In this document: positions 8,340-15,371 of the stretch, piece by piece
Position numbering within the stretch: the stretch's first letter is position 1
How the letters are laid out: every line of letters begins with the position of its first letter
DNA from: a virus
Reading direction: 5' to 3' (one strand)
IMG/VR virus record: IMGVR_UViG_3300020477_000133
Span: 1-23,837 of that record
Length of the DNA stretch: 23,837 nt
Position numbers and translations under genes: made by a program
The notes under the pieces: generated by a model
Databases searched by the model: none
What the model was told of the DNA's origin: nothing
What the model saw: the letters and a program-made list of their open reading frames with translations, nothing else

Positions 8340-8596
8340 TCATAACACTCAAAGGAACTGAAATAGATGCACCTACTGCAACTGGAACTGCATCTACTGT
8401 TGGGTCTGCAAGAATGGTAAGATGTGCAAATGCAGGAGCTACTGCTCGATTGGTCACATTAGAAGAAAGTGGTGGAACTGACATAGGAACATTTACTGTT
8501 CCTGCAAACGGAGTTCAAATTATTTGGAAGGGTGCATCTGATAAAATTTTTGCTGCTTCGGCAGACATTAAACTTGCAGCGGTTGCAAATAATTAG
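8336..8596 (+). CDS. Unknown small beta-rich protein within the prohead core operon
   Basis: 86 residues, unassigned. The sequence is rich in Ala, Thr and Gly with alternating hydrophobic residues (ARMVRCANAGATARLVTLEE, GTFTVPANGVQIIWKG), a pattern of a small beta sandwich, and it ends in KLAAVANN. It has no signal peptide and no long helix. It is coupled to the gp67-like gene by an ATGA overlap and lies 8 bases before the gp68-like gene, between two genes that are adjacent in T4. Coexpression with head genes suggests a small capsid-associated or decoration protein, but that is inference from position and fold pattern only. Confidence 0.7.
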   Translation: MIITLKGTEIDAPTATGTASTVGSARMVRCANAGATARLVTLEESGGTDIGTFTVPANGVQIIWKGASDKIFAASADIKLAAVANN

Positions 8597-8604
8597 GATT
8601 TTAA

Positions 8605-8925
8605 ATGAAAACATTTAAAGAATTAAGAAGATCTTTAGGATATCCTGTTTTTAAAGAAGAGGAACAAAGAAATTTAAAATCTACAATTGTTTTGGGTGAA
8701 GATGTAATAGATCAATTACGATCTATTGTAAAAAAGAAAAGAGAAGCCGATATTAAATTTAAATCTGGAACAGAAGTACCAATAGATCCAGACGCTGCAA
8801 AAACAATATTGAAAACATTTGATTCTCTAAATAGTACTAATAAGAAAAAAATGCAAACTAAAATGAATAAAGATTCTAAGTCATTTTTACAAGTTTTAGA
8901 TTTTGCATTTGAAAACGTAAAGTAG
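8605..8925 (+). CDS. Probable prohead core protein (gp68-like)
   Basis: 106 residues, highly basic and helical (many Lys, with KKKREADIKFK and NKKKMQTKMNKDSK). No catalytic motif is visible. The call rests mainly on position: it lies just before the prohead protease, where T4 has gene 68, a basic core protein of 141 residues. A basic partner for the acidic gp22 and gp67-like proteins would fit. AGGA precedes the ATG by about 7 bases. Sequence similarity to gp68 cannot be confirmed by eye, so it could instead be an unrelated internal head protein. Confidence 0.55.
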   Translation: MKTFKELRRSLGYPVFKEEEQRNLKSTIVLGEDVIDQLRSIVKKKREADIKFKSGTEVPIDPDAAKTILKTFDSLNSTNKKKMQTKMNKDSKSFLQVLDFAFENVK

Positions 8926-8934
8926 GATGGAAAA

Positions 8935-9582
8935 ATGAAATTAATCTGCGAACTTACAGAAACAGTAGATTATGAATTAATCGAAGAAGATGGGAAACCC
9001 AAAAAATATTTCATTGAGGGTATTTTCATGCAATCTGAAAAAAAGAACAAAAATGGAAGAATATATCCATTAGATGTTCTTGAAAAAGAAGTTGGTAGGT
9101 ATGTCAAGGAATATGTAGAACCAAAACGTGCTTTTGGTGAACTTGGACATCCTGACGGCCCTACAGTAAATTTAGATCGTGCATCTCATATGATTACTTC
9201 TTTAACAAAAGAAGGTAAAAATTTTGTTGGGCGTGCAAAGATTCTTGATACACCAAATGGTAAGATTGTAAAAAGTTTAATAGATGAAGGTGCAAGGTTG
9301 GGTGTTTCCTCAAGAGGAATGGGAACTTTGAAACCAGACAAGAAAGCGCAGATTGTTCAAAATGATTTTTATCTTGCAACAGCTGCGGATATTGTCGCAG
9401 ATCCTTCGGCTCCTAATGCTTTCGTGGAAGGTATTATGGAGGGTAGAGAATGGATTTGGGATAATGGATTGCTCAAAGAGCATGACATCGAAAGGGCTCG
9501 GGACAATATTCGGAGTGCCTCTTCCAGAGAACTTGAGGAAGTAAAATTGAACGAGTTCAAAAATTTATTGTCAAAACTATGA
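8935..9582 (+). CDS. gp21: Prohead maturation protease (gp21-like)
   Basis: 215 residues (T4 gp21 has 212). Serine protease of the herpesvirus-type fold that assembles in the prohead core and cleaves capsid and core proteins, typically after (L/I)-x-E. The two landmark blocks are present: GELGHPDGPTVNLDRASHMI with the candidate catalytic His72, and ARLGVSSRGMGTL with candidate Ser125/Ser126. FVEGIMEGREWIWDNG near the C-terminus is also typical. The C-terminal tail has LKE and LNE, possible self-cleavage sites. The gene starts 9 bases after the gp68-like stop and ends just before the late promoter for gp22. Confidence 0.93.
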   Translation: MKLICELTETVDYELIEEDGKPKKYFIEGIFMQSEKKNKNGRIYPLDVLEKEVGRYVKEYVEPKRAFGELGHPDGPTVNLDRASHMITSLTKEGKNFVGRAKILDTPNGKIVKSLIDEGARLGVSSRGMGTLKPDKKAQIVQNDFYLATAADIVADPSAPNAFVEGIMEGREWIWDNGLLKEHDIERARDNIRSASSRELEEVKLNEFKNLLSKL

Positions 9583-9585
9583 TTT

Positions 9586-9603
9586 TATAAATATTAACAG
9601 TAA
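9586..9603 (+). promoter_or_regulatory. Late promoter (TATAAATA) before gp22-gp23
   Basis: TATAAATA at 9586-9593 starts right after the gp21 stop, 39 bases before the gp22 ATG. The following bases TTAACAGTAA nearly repeat those after the 8022 box. No late box was found in the 44-base gp22-gp23 gap, so this promoter probably also supplies the major capsid gene. Confidence 0.8.
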
Positions 9604-9632
9604 CGAAATACTACAACGATTTAGGAGTTTCA

Positions 9633-10790
9633 ATGGCTACTGAAGAAAATAATAATCAAGAAGAAGTTCTGGAAGAATCTGAACAGGAGGAACTTGTTGA
9701 AGCTCCAGAACAAGATGAGAATCAACCAGAAGTAGAACTTTCTGAAAAGTCAAAAGTCAAAGAAGACGATGACGAAGATGACGATGATGATGACGAAGAG
9801 GAAGAGGAAGATGAGCAAGTAAAGAAAGAGGAAGTAAAAATCCCTTCTACTAAAGCTCAGATGATCAAATCTCTTTTCGACAAAATCAACGGAATGAAAA
9901 AAGAAGAAGTTTCTACTAAGTGGAAAGAACTAATGAGTGTTGCCGAAGCAGAAGATGTTGGTGGAGAAGATCCCGAAACTGCACATCCTGCAGGCGATAA
10001 AGTCGCTATCGGCAAAAAGAAAAAGAAAATCAAAATTGCAATGCCTGAAATTAATGTCAAAGAAGATATTGATGCTTTGGTACAAGGCGAACAACTTTCA
10101 GAAGAATTCAAAACAAAAGCCTCGACTATCTTCGAAGCCGCAGTTCATCAGAAAGTTATGGAAGTTGCAACAGTTAAGGTTGATGAACTTGAAAAAGAAT
10201 TTCAATCAGATTTACAAGAAGAGATTGTTTCATTCCGTGATGAGTTGACTGATAAAGTTGACGGATATCTCAACTACGTAGTTGAAGAGTGGATGAGAGA
10301 GAATGAAATTGCACTTGAAAGTTCACTAAGAAGTGAAATTACAGAAGAGTTCATGGGTGGACTTAAAAATCTCTTTACTGAACATTATATCGATGTTCCA
10401 GACGAAAAGGTTGACATTGTTGAAGGCCTGTATGATAAAGTCGAGGAACTTGAAGAAAAATTAAATTCTCAGGTTGAAGAAAACATGAAAGTTAAAGGTG
10501 AACTTAACGAGTATCGTAAGGATAAAATCTTGGAAGAAGTTTGCGAAGATTTGGCAGACACACAAGCTGAAAAGATGAAAACACTTGTTGAAGGTGTAAA
10601 TTACGAAAATGATTCGGAAGATTTTGAGAATAAAGTAAAAACGATTAAGGAAAATTACTTCCCTAATCAAGTTAAACAGGATGAAAATGTTGAACAGGAA
10701 GATGTGACGGCAGAAAATAATTCGGAGGAAACTCCTGTTAAAATGTCAAACATCATGGAAGCATATAGTAAAGCTATAGCTCGTAAATAA
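9633..10790 (+). CDS. gp22: Prohead scaffold protein (gp22-like)
   Basis: 385 residues, longer than T4 gp22 (269). Main internal scaffold around which gp23 assembles; later degraded by gp21. The middle part (EDIDALVQGEQLSEEFKTK followed by STIFEAAVHQKV, about residues 148-178) matches the conserved start of T4 gp22, and the rest is helical coiled-coil with many (L/I)-x-E sites (for example LSE). The extra length is an N-terminal region of about 140 residues with an 18-residue unbroken acidic run at 44-61, followed by a short basic patch GKKKKKIKIA near 126-135. In T4 a similar acidic run belongs to gp67. AGGAG lies 8 bases before the ATG. Confidence 0.9.
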   Translation: MATEENNNQEEVLEESEQEELVEAPEQDENQPEVELSEKSKVKEDDDEDDDDDDEEEEEDEQVKKEEVKIPSTKAQMIKSLFDKINGMKKEEVSTKWKELMSVAEAEDVGGEDPETAHPAGDKVAIGKKKKKIKIAMPEINVKEDIDALVQGEQLSEEFKTKASTIFEAAVHQKVMEVATVKVDELEKEFQSDLQEEIVSFRDELTDKVDGYLNYVVEEWMRENEIALESSLRSEITEEFMGGLKNLFTEHYIDVPDEKVDIVEGLYDKVEELEEKLNSQVEENMKVKGELNEYRKDKILEEVCEDLADTQAEKMKTLVEGVNYENDSEDFENKVKTIKENYFPNQVKQDENVEQEDVTAENNSEETPVKMSNIMEAYSKAIARK

Positions 10791-10834
10791 ATTTTTTTTA
10801 ATTTTAAGTATTTTAACAATTTAAGGAGTTAAAA

Positions 10835-12214
10835 ATGCAACTCTCAGAACAAATTAACAAGAAGTGGGCACCAGTTCTTGATCATCCAGATCTTCCTGAG
10901 ATCAAGGATGCACATCGCCGAGCAGTAACCGCTATATGTCTTGAAAATGTTGAAGCTCAATATGCTCAAGATAATAATCAAAGTGGAATGCTTATGGAGG
11001 CAGCCCCAACTACAATTATGGGTGTTGATGCACCCGCAGTTGGTCAAGGTGGTGTTGCAGGAAATCCAACACACGCTGCTCAAGATTTTGCAGACCCAGT
11101 TCTTATAAGCATGGTTCGCCGTGCAATGCCACAACTTATTGCTTATGATATTTGTGGTGTACAACCAATGTCCGGCCCAACTGGATTGATCTTTGCTCTT
11201 AAAGCTCGTCTTTTGTCAGACGGAGGAACTTCCCAACAATGGACATCAGAATTAGATCAAGTTGGTGGGGAAGATGGTCATGCATCTGGTGACTTAGTTG
11301 CTACGCCTGGTCTATTGATTGACACCGCTGGTGCTGGTGAAACTGGTACGGAATATACTTCATCGAGGGCGTCTTCAATGTCTGGTGGTGAAGGTGACAC
11401 TCCAGCTGCAATGTCCTTTTCAGTTGAAAAGGTTTCTGTTGCTGCAGGTACACGTGCCCTTCAGGGTTCATACTCAATGGAACTTGCACAAGATTTACGT
11501 GCAGTTCATGGATTAGATGCAGAAGCAGAACTTGCAAATATTCTGTCTGCTGAAATTCTTGGAGAAATCAATCGTGAAGTTGTTCGTAGAATTTATATTA
11601 GTGCTGATATCGGAGCTCAGGCTGGTGTAACAACAAGTGGAAGATTTGATCTTGATACAGATTCCAATGGACGTTGGATGGTTGAAAAATTCAAAGGTCT
11701 GATGATGCAAATCGAAAAAGATGCAAATCAGATTGGTAAAGATACTCGCCGAGGAAAAGGAAATATTATAATAACATCTTCAGATGTTGCTTCCGCTCTT
11801 CAAATGGCAGGTATGTTAGATTACGCTCCTGCAATGAGCACAGATCTTAACACAGATACGGCCGCATCTACTTTTGCTGGTGTTCTGAATGGACGATACA
11901 AAGTATTTGTAGATCCATATGCTGATGCAAATGCAGCCGAGTACTACTGTGTAGGTTATAAGGGTGATTCACCTATGGATGCTGGAATCTTCTACTGCCC
12001 ATACGTTCCATTGCAAATGGTTCGTGCGGTTGATAGTGATAGTTTCCAACCTAAAATTGCTTTCAAATCCCGATACGGAATTGTTGCAAATCCATTTGCC
12101 GAAAATGCAGAAGCATCTACTGGATATGTTGCTTCAATGCTTAATACCGCAAATCACCTTGGAGCACACTCCAACAAGTACTACAGAAAAGTTCGTCTTG
12201 CGAACCTTATGTAA
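10835..12214 (+). CDS. gp23: Major capsid protein (gp23-like)
   Basis: 459 residues (T4 gp23 has 521). Forms the hexamers of the head. Family signature MVRRAMPQLIAYDICGVQPM with SGPTGLIFALKAR is intact at about residues 90-125, as are VEKVSVAAGTRALQGSYSMELAQDLRAVHGLDAEAEL and the C-terminal KIAFKSRYGIVANPF. The N-terminus carries a gp21-type site, LME before AAPTT, predicting removal of residues 1-55, close to the known removal of the first 65 residues in T4. AAGGAG precedes the ATG. A strong terminator follows, so it ends the late head operon. No gp24-like vertex gene is seen next to it. Confidence 0.97.
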   Translation: MQLSEQINKKWAPVLDHPDLPEIKDAHRRAVTAICLENVEAQYAQDNNQSGMLMEAAPTTIMGVDAPAVGQGGVAGNPTHAAQDFADPVLISMVRRAMPQLIAYDICGVQPMSGPTGLIFALKARLLSDGGTSQQWTSELDQVGGEDGHASGDLVATPGLLIDTAGAGETGTEYTSSRASSMSGGEGDTPAAMSFSVEKVSVAAGTRALQGSYSMELAQDLRAVHGLDAEAELANILSAEILGEINREVVRRIYISADIGAQAGVTTSGRFDLDTDSNGRWMVEKFKGLMMQIEKDANQIGKDTRRGKGNIIITSSDVASALQMAGMLDYAPAMSTDLNTDTAASTFAGVLNGRYKVFVDPYADANAAEYYCVGYKGDSPMDAGIFYCPYVPLQMVRAVDSDSFQPKIAFKSRYGIVANPFAENAEASTGYVASMLNTANHLGAHSNKYYRKVRLANLM

Positions 12215-12221
12215 TTCTTGA

Positions 12222-12237
12222 CCTACATACTTGTAGG
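12222..12237 (+). other. Small stem-loop after gp23
   Basis: CCTACA and TGTAGG form a perfect 6-bp stem with a TACT loop, 8 bases after the gp23 stop and 6 bases before the terminator stem. It may protect or tune the 3' end of the gp23 message, or be incidental. Confidence 0.4.
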
Positions 12238-12243
12238 ATTTCC

Positions 12244-12276
12244 AAAAGGGAGGGGAGAAATCCTCTCCCTTTTTTT
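12244..12276 (+). terminator. Intrinsic terminator of the capsid operon
   Basis: AAAGGGAGGGGA (12245-12256) pairs with TCCTCTCCCTTT (12261-12272) around a GAAA tetraloop. This gives 12 pairs with one G-U, and a 13th A-T pair if 12244 and 12273 are included. A run of seven T at 12270-12276 follows. It is the only strong intrinsic terminator I see in the window, and it separates the head genes from the sugar-modification cassette. Confidence 0.93.
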
Positions 12277-12304
12277 ATTTGTAGTCATTTTCTTGTGAGG
12301 TATT

Positions 12305-13003
12305 ATGATAGTTGTAATCGGAAATGGTTCATCTCGTTCAGTCATAAAATTAGAACAATTAGACAATGAAATCACTTATGGATGTAATGCCATATATCGT
12401 GATTATTCTCCAACTCATTTAGTATGTGGTGATGGCCCAATGACATGGGACATTTGTAGAAGTGGATATTCTGTAAAAAATCAATGTCATTTTAAAATGT
12501 TTGATCGTTTGCCAGGAATACAATATGATATGATAAAAATGTCAATTCCACCAAATATGAAAATTCTTGAAACAAAAGAACGAACAGAAGAGTTTGTTAT
12601 GTTTGGTGATGGAGGAACTACTATCATATATTGGGTACATCCAGAAGAAAAAACCGAAAAACTTGAATGGTGGGATGAAGAACATTTTTCTACATCATAC
12701 AATTCTGGAACGGCAGCTCTGAGGTTGGCCTGTTTACATCATCCAGGCGAAACTATCTATTGTATTGGATTTGATTATTATCTAGATCGAACTGCTGATA
12801 ATATCTATTTGGGAACATCTCATTATCTTGGTACATTAAGTGCAGTTACTACCCAATTTGAAAATTTAAAAGATACCGAATCAGATCCCGAAACATGGAT
12901 CAAACAACATAAACGAATTGAAGAAGAGTTTCCAGAAAATAAAATTCTTCATGTGGGGAAACATTTGAGTTATGCTGAGTTTGAAAATTTACTGAATAAA
13001 TAA
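12305..13003 (+). CDS. Putative glycosyltransferase, GT42/DUF115 (MptE-like) type
   Basis: 232 residues. The N-terminus VVIGNGSSRSVI with GCNAIYRDY, and NSGTAALRLACLHHPGETIY leading into CIGFDYY (residues 133-159), follow the layout of Cst-II-like sialyltransferases (GT42) and DUF115 proteins: a glycine-rich nucleotide-sugar site near the start and a SGxxA helix before an IGxD strand. It probably transfers a sugar from a nucleotide donor onto a glycan or protein; donor and acceptor cannot be read from sequence. GAGG precedes the ATG. It is the first gene after the gp23 terminator and no clear promoter lies in the 28 bases between, so it may depend on readthrough. The pairing with a second transferase and an LpxA-like acyltransferase supports a glycan role. 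Confidence 0.65.
   Translation: MIVVIGNGSSRSVIKLEQLDNEITYGCNAIYRDYSPTHLVCGDGPMTWDICRSGYSVKNQCHFKMFDRLPGIQYDMIKMSIPPNMKILETKERTEEFVMFGDGGTTIIYWVHPEEKTEKLEWWDEEHFSTSYNSGTAALRLACLHHPGETIYCIGFDYYLDRTADNIYLGTSHYLGTLSAVTTQFENLKDTESDPETWIKQHKRIEEEFPENKILHVGKHLSYAEFENLLNK
12987..13002 (+). repeat. 16-base direct repeat, left copy, with late box AATAAATA
   Basis: ATTTACTGAATAAATA occurs here, at the 3' end of the GT42/DUF115-like gene, and again at 14370-14385. The last 8 bases (12995-13002) are AATAAATA, a match to the NATAAATA late box, 18 bases before the next ATG. The two copies bracket the next two genes. They may be recombination scars or two copies of one promoter. Confidence 0.6.
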
Positions 13004-13020
13004 ATTATTGCCTTCTTAAT

Positions 13021-13752
13021 ATGATAACTTTTATAACTGCTCTTTTTGATGGTGAAAAATTAAGAATTCCACATTCCACAAAAATTTATGATGGAACTTG
13101 GGTTGATAAACTCTATCGTGGGATACAAAGATATTATGATGGTAACTTTGAATTGGTTTGTTTAGTGGACAGAGAATATGATGATATTAAAGAACCAGTT
13201 CGTCAGATAAAGTTTTTAGAAATGGGAAGAGGATGGATTTGTATTATTGAAAAATATCGGCCAGACATAACTTGGGGAAAAAGATTCACTCTTGGATTAG
13301 ATACTGTAATTACAGGTGATCTTAATAAAATTTGTTCTTTTGAAAAACCTATGGGTATGATTTCTGACCCTCTGGAATATAATAAAGTATGTAATGGAAT
13401 CACGATAGCTAGTAAAAAAGCAAGTAATAATATTTGGGATATTTGGGAAAATAATAAAGAATGGGTATATAAAAATTTTACCATGTTTGATAATGTTCCA
13501 TCAGAAATGTTGTTACTAAGGAAATTGTTCGACTATAATGGTCAATGTCCTAGGCTTGATAAAATTTATCCAAATACTATTGTAAGTTATAAATGTCAAT
13601 ATGTACCATATATTGAAAAATGTAATTTTGAGGACGTTGACTATTTAGAAAAAATAAAAAATATCTCTATTGTTTATTTTCATGGAAACCCCAAACCAAA
13701 TGACCTTAAAAATATTGAAATAAATAAAAAAATATTAGAGAATTGGATATGA
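13021..13752 (+). CDS. Putative GT-A-fold glycosyltransferase
   Basis: 243 residues. The pattern fits a family of GT-A-like glycosyltransferases: N-terminal MITFITALFDG strand, WVDKLYRGIQRYYDGNFELVCLVD, RFTLGLDTVITGDL (residues 88-101), a CNGITIASKKA segment in place of the usual acceptor-side N-G motif, and a C-terminal FHGNPKPND box with the His expected to help bind metal or diphosphate. In relatives the middle motif usually reads DxDTVI; here the first Asp is Gly (G92-L-D94), so metal binding may be altered. No ribosome site is seen before the ATG. A late-type AATAAATA box lies just upstream. The stop overlaps the next gene by ATGA. Confidence 0.7.
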   Translation: MITFITALFDGEKLRIPHSTKIYDGTWVDKLYRGIQRYYDGNFELVCLVDREYDDIKEPVRQIKFLEMGRGWICIIEKYRPDITWGKRFTLGLDTVITGDLNKICSFEKPMGMISDPLEYNKVCNGITIASKKASNNIWDIWENNKEWVYKNFTMFDNVPSEMLLLRKLFDYNGQCPRLDKIYPNTIVSYKCQYVPYIEKCNFEDVDYLEKIKNISIVYFHGNPKPNDLKNIEINKKILENWI

Positions 13753-14360
13753 GTCATATTTATATTTCACCATTACCAAAAGAAGAAAATATAATACATA
13801 ATTCGGCCATAATTGAGTGGGAACACTTTACGATAGGTAAAGGAAATCAAATTAATCCATTCGTTTACATAGGTGGAGATGCAGAACATTTCAGAGAAAA
13901 AACTGAAGGATACGTACAGATAGGTAATAATAATACCATTAGAGAGTTTGTCAATATCCATAGACCAACTGGATTAAGTAAATGTACATCAATTGGTAAC
14001 AATTGTTATATTATGGTACATACTCACATATCACACGATTGCATAATTGAAGATGATGTTCAGATGAGTGTAAGAGTAACAACGAGTGGACACAATCATA
14101 TAATGAAAGGTGCTAATCTTGGACATGGTTGTATCATTCATCCGTGGCAAATTGTAGGTTCTTATGCTATGATTGGTATGGGAACTGTTATTCCAAAAAA
14201 GACCAGAGTAGAGCCAGGATATATCTATGTGGGTAATCCTGCTAAAAAATTAAAATTAAATGAAATTGGTTTGGAAAGACAAGGTATTACAAAGGATATG
14301 TTAGATATTGAAACCAATCGTTACAATGAATTGATGGAAAAATATCCATATAATGTATGA
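13749..14360 (+). CDS. LpxA-like left-handed beta-helix acyltransferase
   Basis: 203 residues from the ATG at 13749, which overlaps the previous stop as ATGA; a TTG two codons earlier is less likely. Hexapeptide repeats (IGKGNQI, IGNNNTI, IGNNCYI) give a left-handed beta helix. The region IREFVNIHR, HTHISHDCIIEDD, GANLGHGCIIHPW, VGNPAKKLKLNEIGLERQGI follows E. coli LpxA block by block. His96 corresponds to catalytic His125 of LpxA, and His115 and His126 fall at or near its other conserved histidines. LpxA puts a hydroxyacyl chain on UDP-GlcNAc in the first step of lipid A synthesis. The helical C-terminal domain of LpxA (262 residues) is mostly missing here, so the substrate may be another nucleotide amino sugar. 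Confidence 0.85.
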   Translation: MSHIYISPLPKEENIIHNSAIIEWEHFTIGKGNQINPFVYIGGDAEHFREKTEGYVQIGNNNTIREFVNIHRPTGLSKCTSIGNNCYIMVHTHISHDCIIEDDVQMSVRVTTSGHNHIMKGANLGHGCIIHPWQIVGSYAMIGMGTVIPKKTRVEPGYIYVGNPAKKLKLNEIGLERQGITKDMLDIETNRYNELMEKYPYNV

Positions 14361-14369
14361 CTTAAAAAT

Positions 14370-14385
14370 ATTTACTGAATAAATA
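14370..14385 (+). repeat. 16-base direct repeat, right copy, with late box AATAAATA
   Basis: Identical to 12987-13002. Here it is intergenic, and its AATAAATA (14378-14385) lies 28 bases before the gp3-like ATG, a good distance for a late promoter. It follows the acyltransferase stop by 9 bases. Confidence 0.65.
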
Positions 14386-14413
14386 GTATAGAGAAAGACA
14401 AATAAGGAATTCT

Positions 14414-14947
14414 ATGGCCGCAGCAAATAAAATACCAGACAACTTAAACTATCTTTCCAACATCAGTTTTCGACTGACAATGGAAGATGCACCAAATATG
14501 ACATGGTTTTGTCAGGCAGTCAATATTCCAGGCGTAACAATAGAAGCAATTGAAGTGCCAACCCCAATGGTAAACATTCCTTATCATGGAAGTAGAGTTG
14601 CATTTGAAGAATTGTCTGTTCGTTTTATTGTAGATGAACATTTAAAAAATTGGATGGAAATTTATGACAGAGTTGTAACTCTTGGACTTGTAGAGGGTGG
14701 AGAAGAATATAGACAACTTCATGCAAAATCTACTACAACTGCAAGGGGAGGAACAGTTTCCACGATTGTTCTTACTCTTTTGACAAGTGCAATGAATCCT
14801 CAAATACAATTTCATTTTTACGAAGCCTTTCCTATTTCTATTTCTGCACTTGATTTCGATAGTGCATCCGTAGATTTAGAATATTTTACTGCAACTGCGA
14901 TGTTTCGATACACTAATTATAAGGTAAAGAATCTATTAGACAATTGA
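14414..14947 (+). CDS. gp3: Tail completion and sheath stabiliser protein (gp3-like tail terminator)
   Basis: 177 residues, almost the length of T4 gp3 (176), which caps the top of the tail tube and sheath and joins tail to neck. The pattern IPDNLNYLSNISFRL, WFCQAVNIPGV, EVPTPMVNIPYHG, then SVRFIVDEHLKNWMEIYDRV is that of a tail-tube fold, and the terminator protein is related to the tube fold. Position before uvsY and uvsW is where marine T4-like phages carry gp3. The alternative is a fourth gp19-type tube or cap protein; it lacks the QGGAR start shared by the three gp19 copies. AAGGAA lies 7 bases before the ATG, and a late box is upstream. Confidence 0.72.
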   Translation: MAAANKIPDNLNYLSNISFRLTMEDAPNMTWFCQAVNIPGVTIEAIEVPTPMVNIPYHGSRVAFEELSVRFIVDEHLKNWMEIYDRVVTLGLVEGGEEYRQLHAKSTTTARGGTVSTIVLTLLTSAMNPQIQFHFYEAFPISISALDFDSASVDLEYFTATAMFRYTNYKVKNLLDN

Positions 14948-14951
14948 TATT

Positions 14952-15371
14952 ATGAAACTTGAAGATATTATGGATCAATGGAAACAAGATGCTTCTATTG
15001 ATAATACAAATTTGGGAGAAGAGTCCTTACAAATTCCCAATTTACACGCAAAATACATGGAAATATACACGAAGGAAAAAAAGACGCTTCGTGAATTAAA
15101 AAGATATTGGAAAGTCCTTTTCCAACAAAGGTGGGAAGTTATTATTGCAAAACAAGGAAAACCACCAAAACACAATATTCGACTTAATAAAACAGAATTG
15201 GAAAAATATTATGTTGGAGCGGATGAGAAATTACAAGAGTTTGAGGCACAAATTAATGATCAAGAAGATAAAGTTGATTATCTTTTAGGTGTTCTCGATA
15301 CTATTAAAAACAGAAACTGGCAAATTAAAAATGCGATTGATTGGAGTAAATTTCAAGTTGGGATGGGGTAA
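14952..15371 (+). CDS. uvsY: Recombination mediator UvsY
   Basis: 139 residues (T4 UvsY has 137). It loads the UvsX recombinase onto single-stranded DNA coated by gp32. The start MKLEDIMDQWKQDASIDNTN parallels the start of T4 UvsY (MRLEDLQEELKKDVFIDSTK), and the C-terminal LLGVLDTIKNRNWQIKNAID corresponds to its conserved LDAIKSRGFAIKHI helix. The middle is charged and helical. The gene starts 4 bases after the gp3-like stop without a clear ribosome site, and its TAA shares one base with the uvsW ATG (TAATG), so it is translated with both neighbours. uvsY next to uvsW is also the T4 arrangement. Confidence 0.9.
   Translation: MKLEDIMDQWKQDASIDNTNLGEESLQIPNLHAKYMEIYTKEKKTLRELKRYWKVLFQQRWEVIIAKQGKPPKHNIRLNKTELEKYYVGADEKLQEFEAQINDQEDKVDYLLGVLDTIKNRNWQIKNAIDWSKFQVGMG

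Noticed and set aside
10772-10800. Palindrome AGCTATAGCT followed by a T run after gp22 as a terminator
   Set aside because: The palindrome offers only about 3 pairs once a loop is allowed, and it lies inside the coding end of gp22; it is too weak for an intrinsic terminator.
13743-13745. TTG as the start of the LpxA-like gene
   Set aside because: The ATG at 13749 forms an ATGA overlap with the upstream stop, the arrangement used repeatedly in this window.
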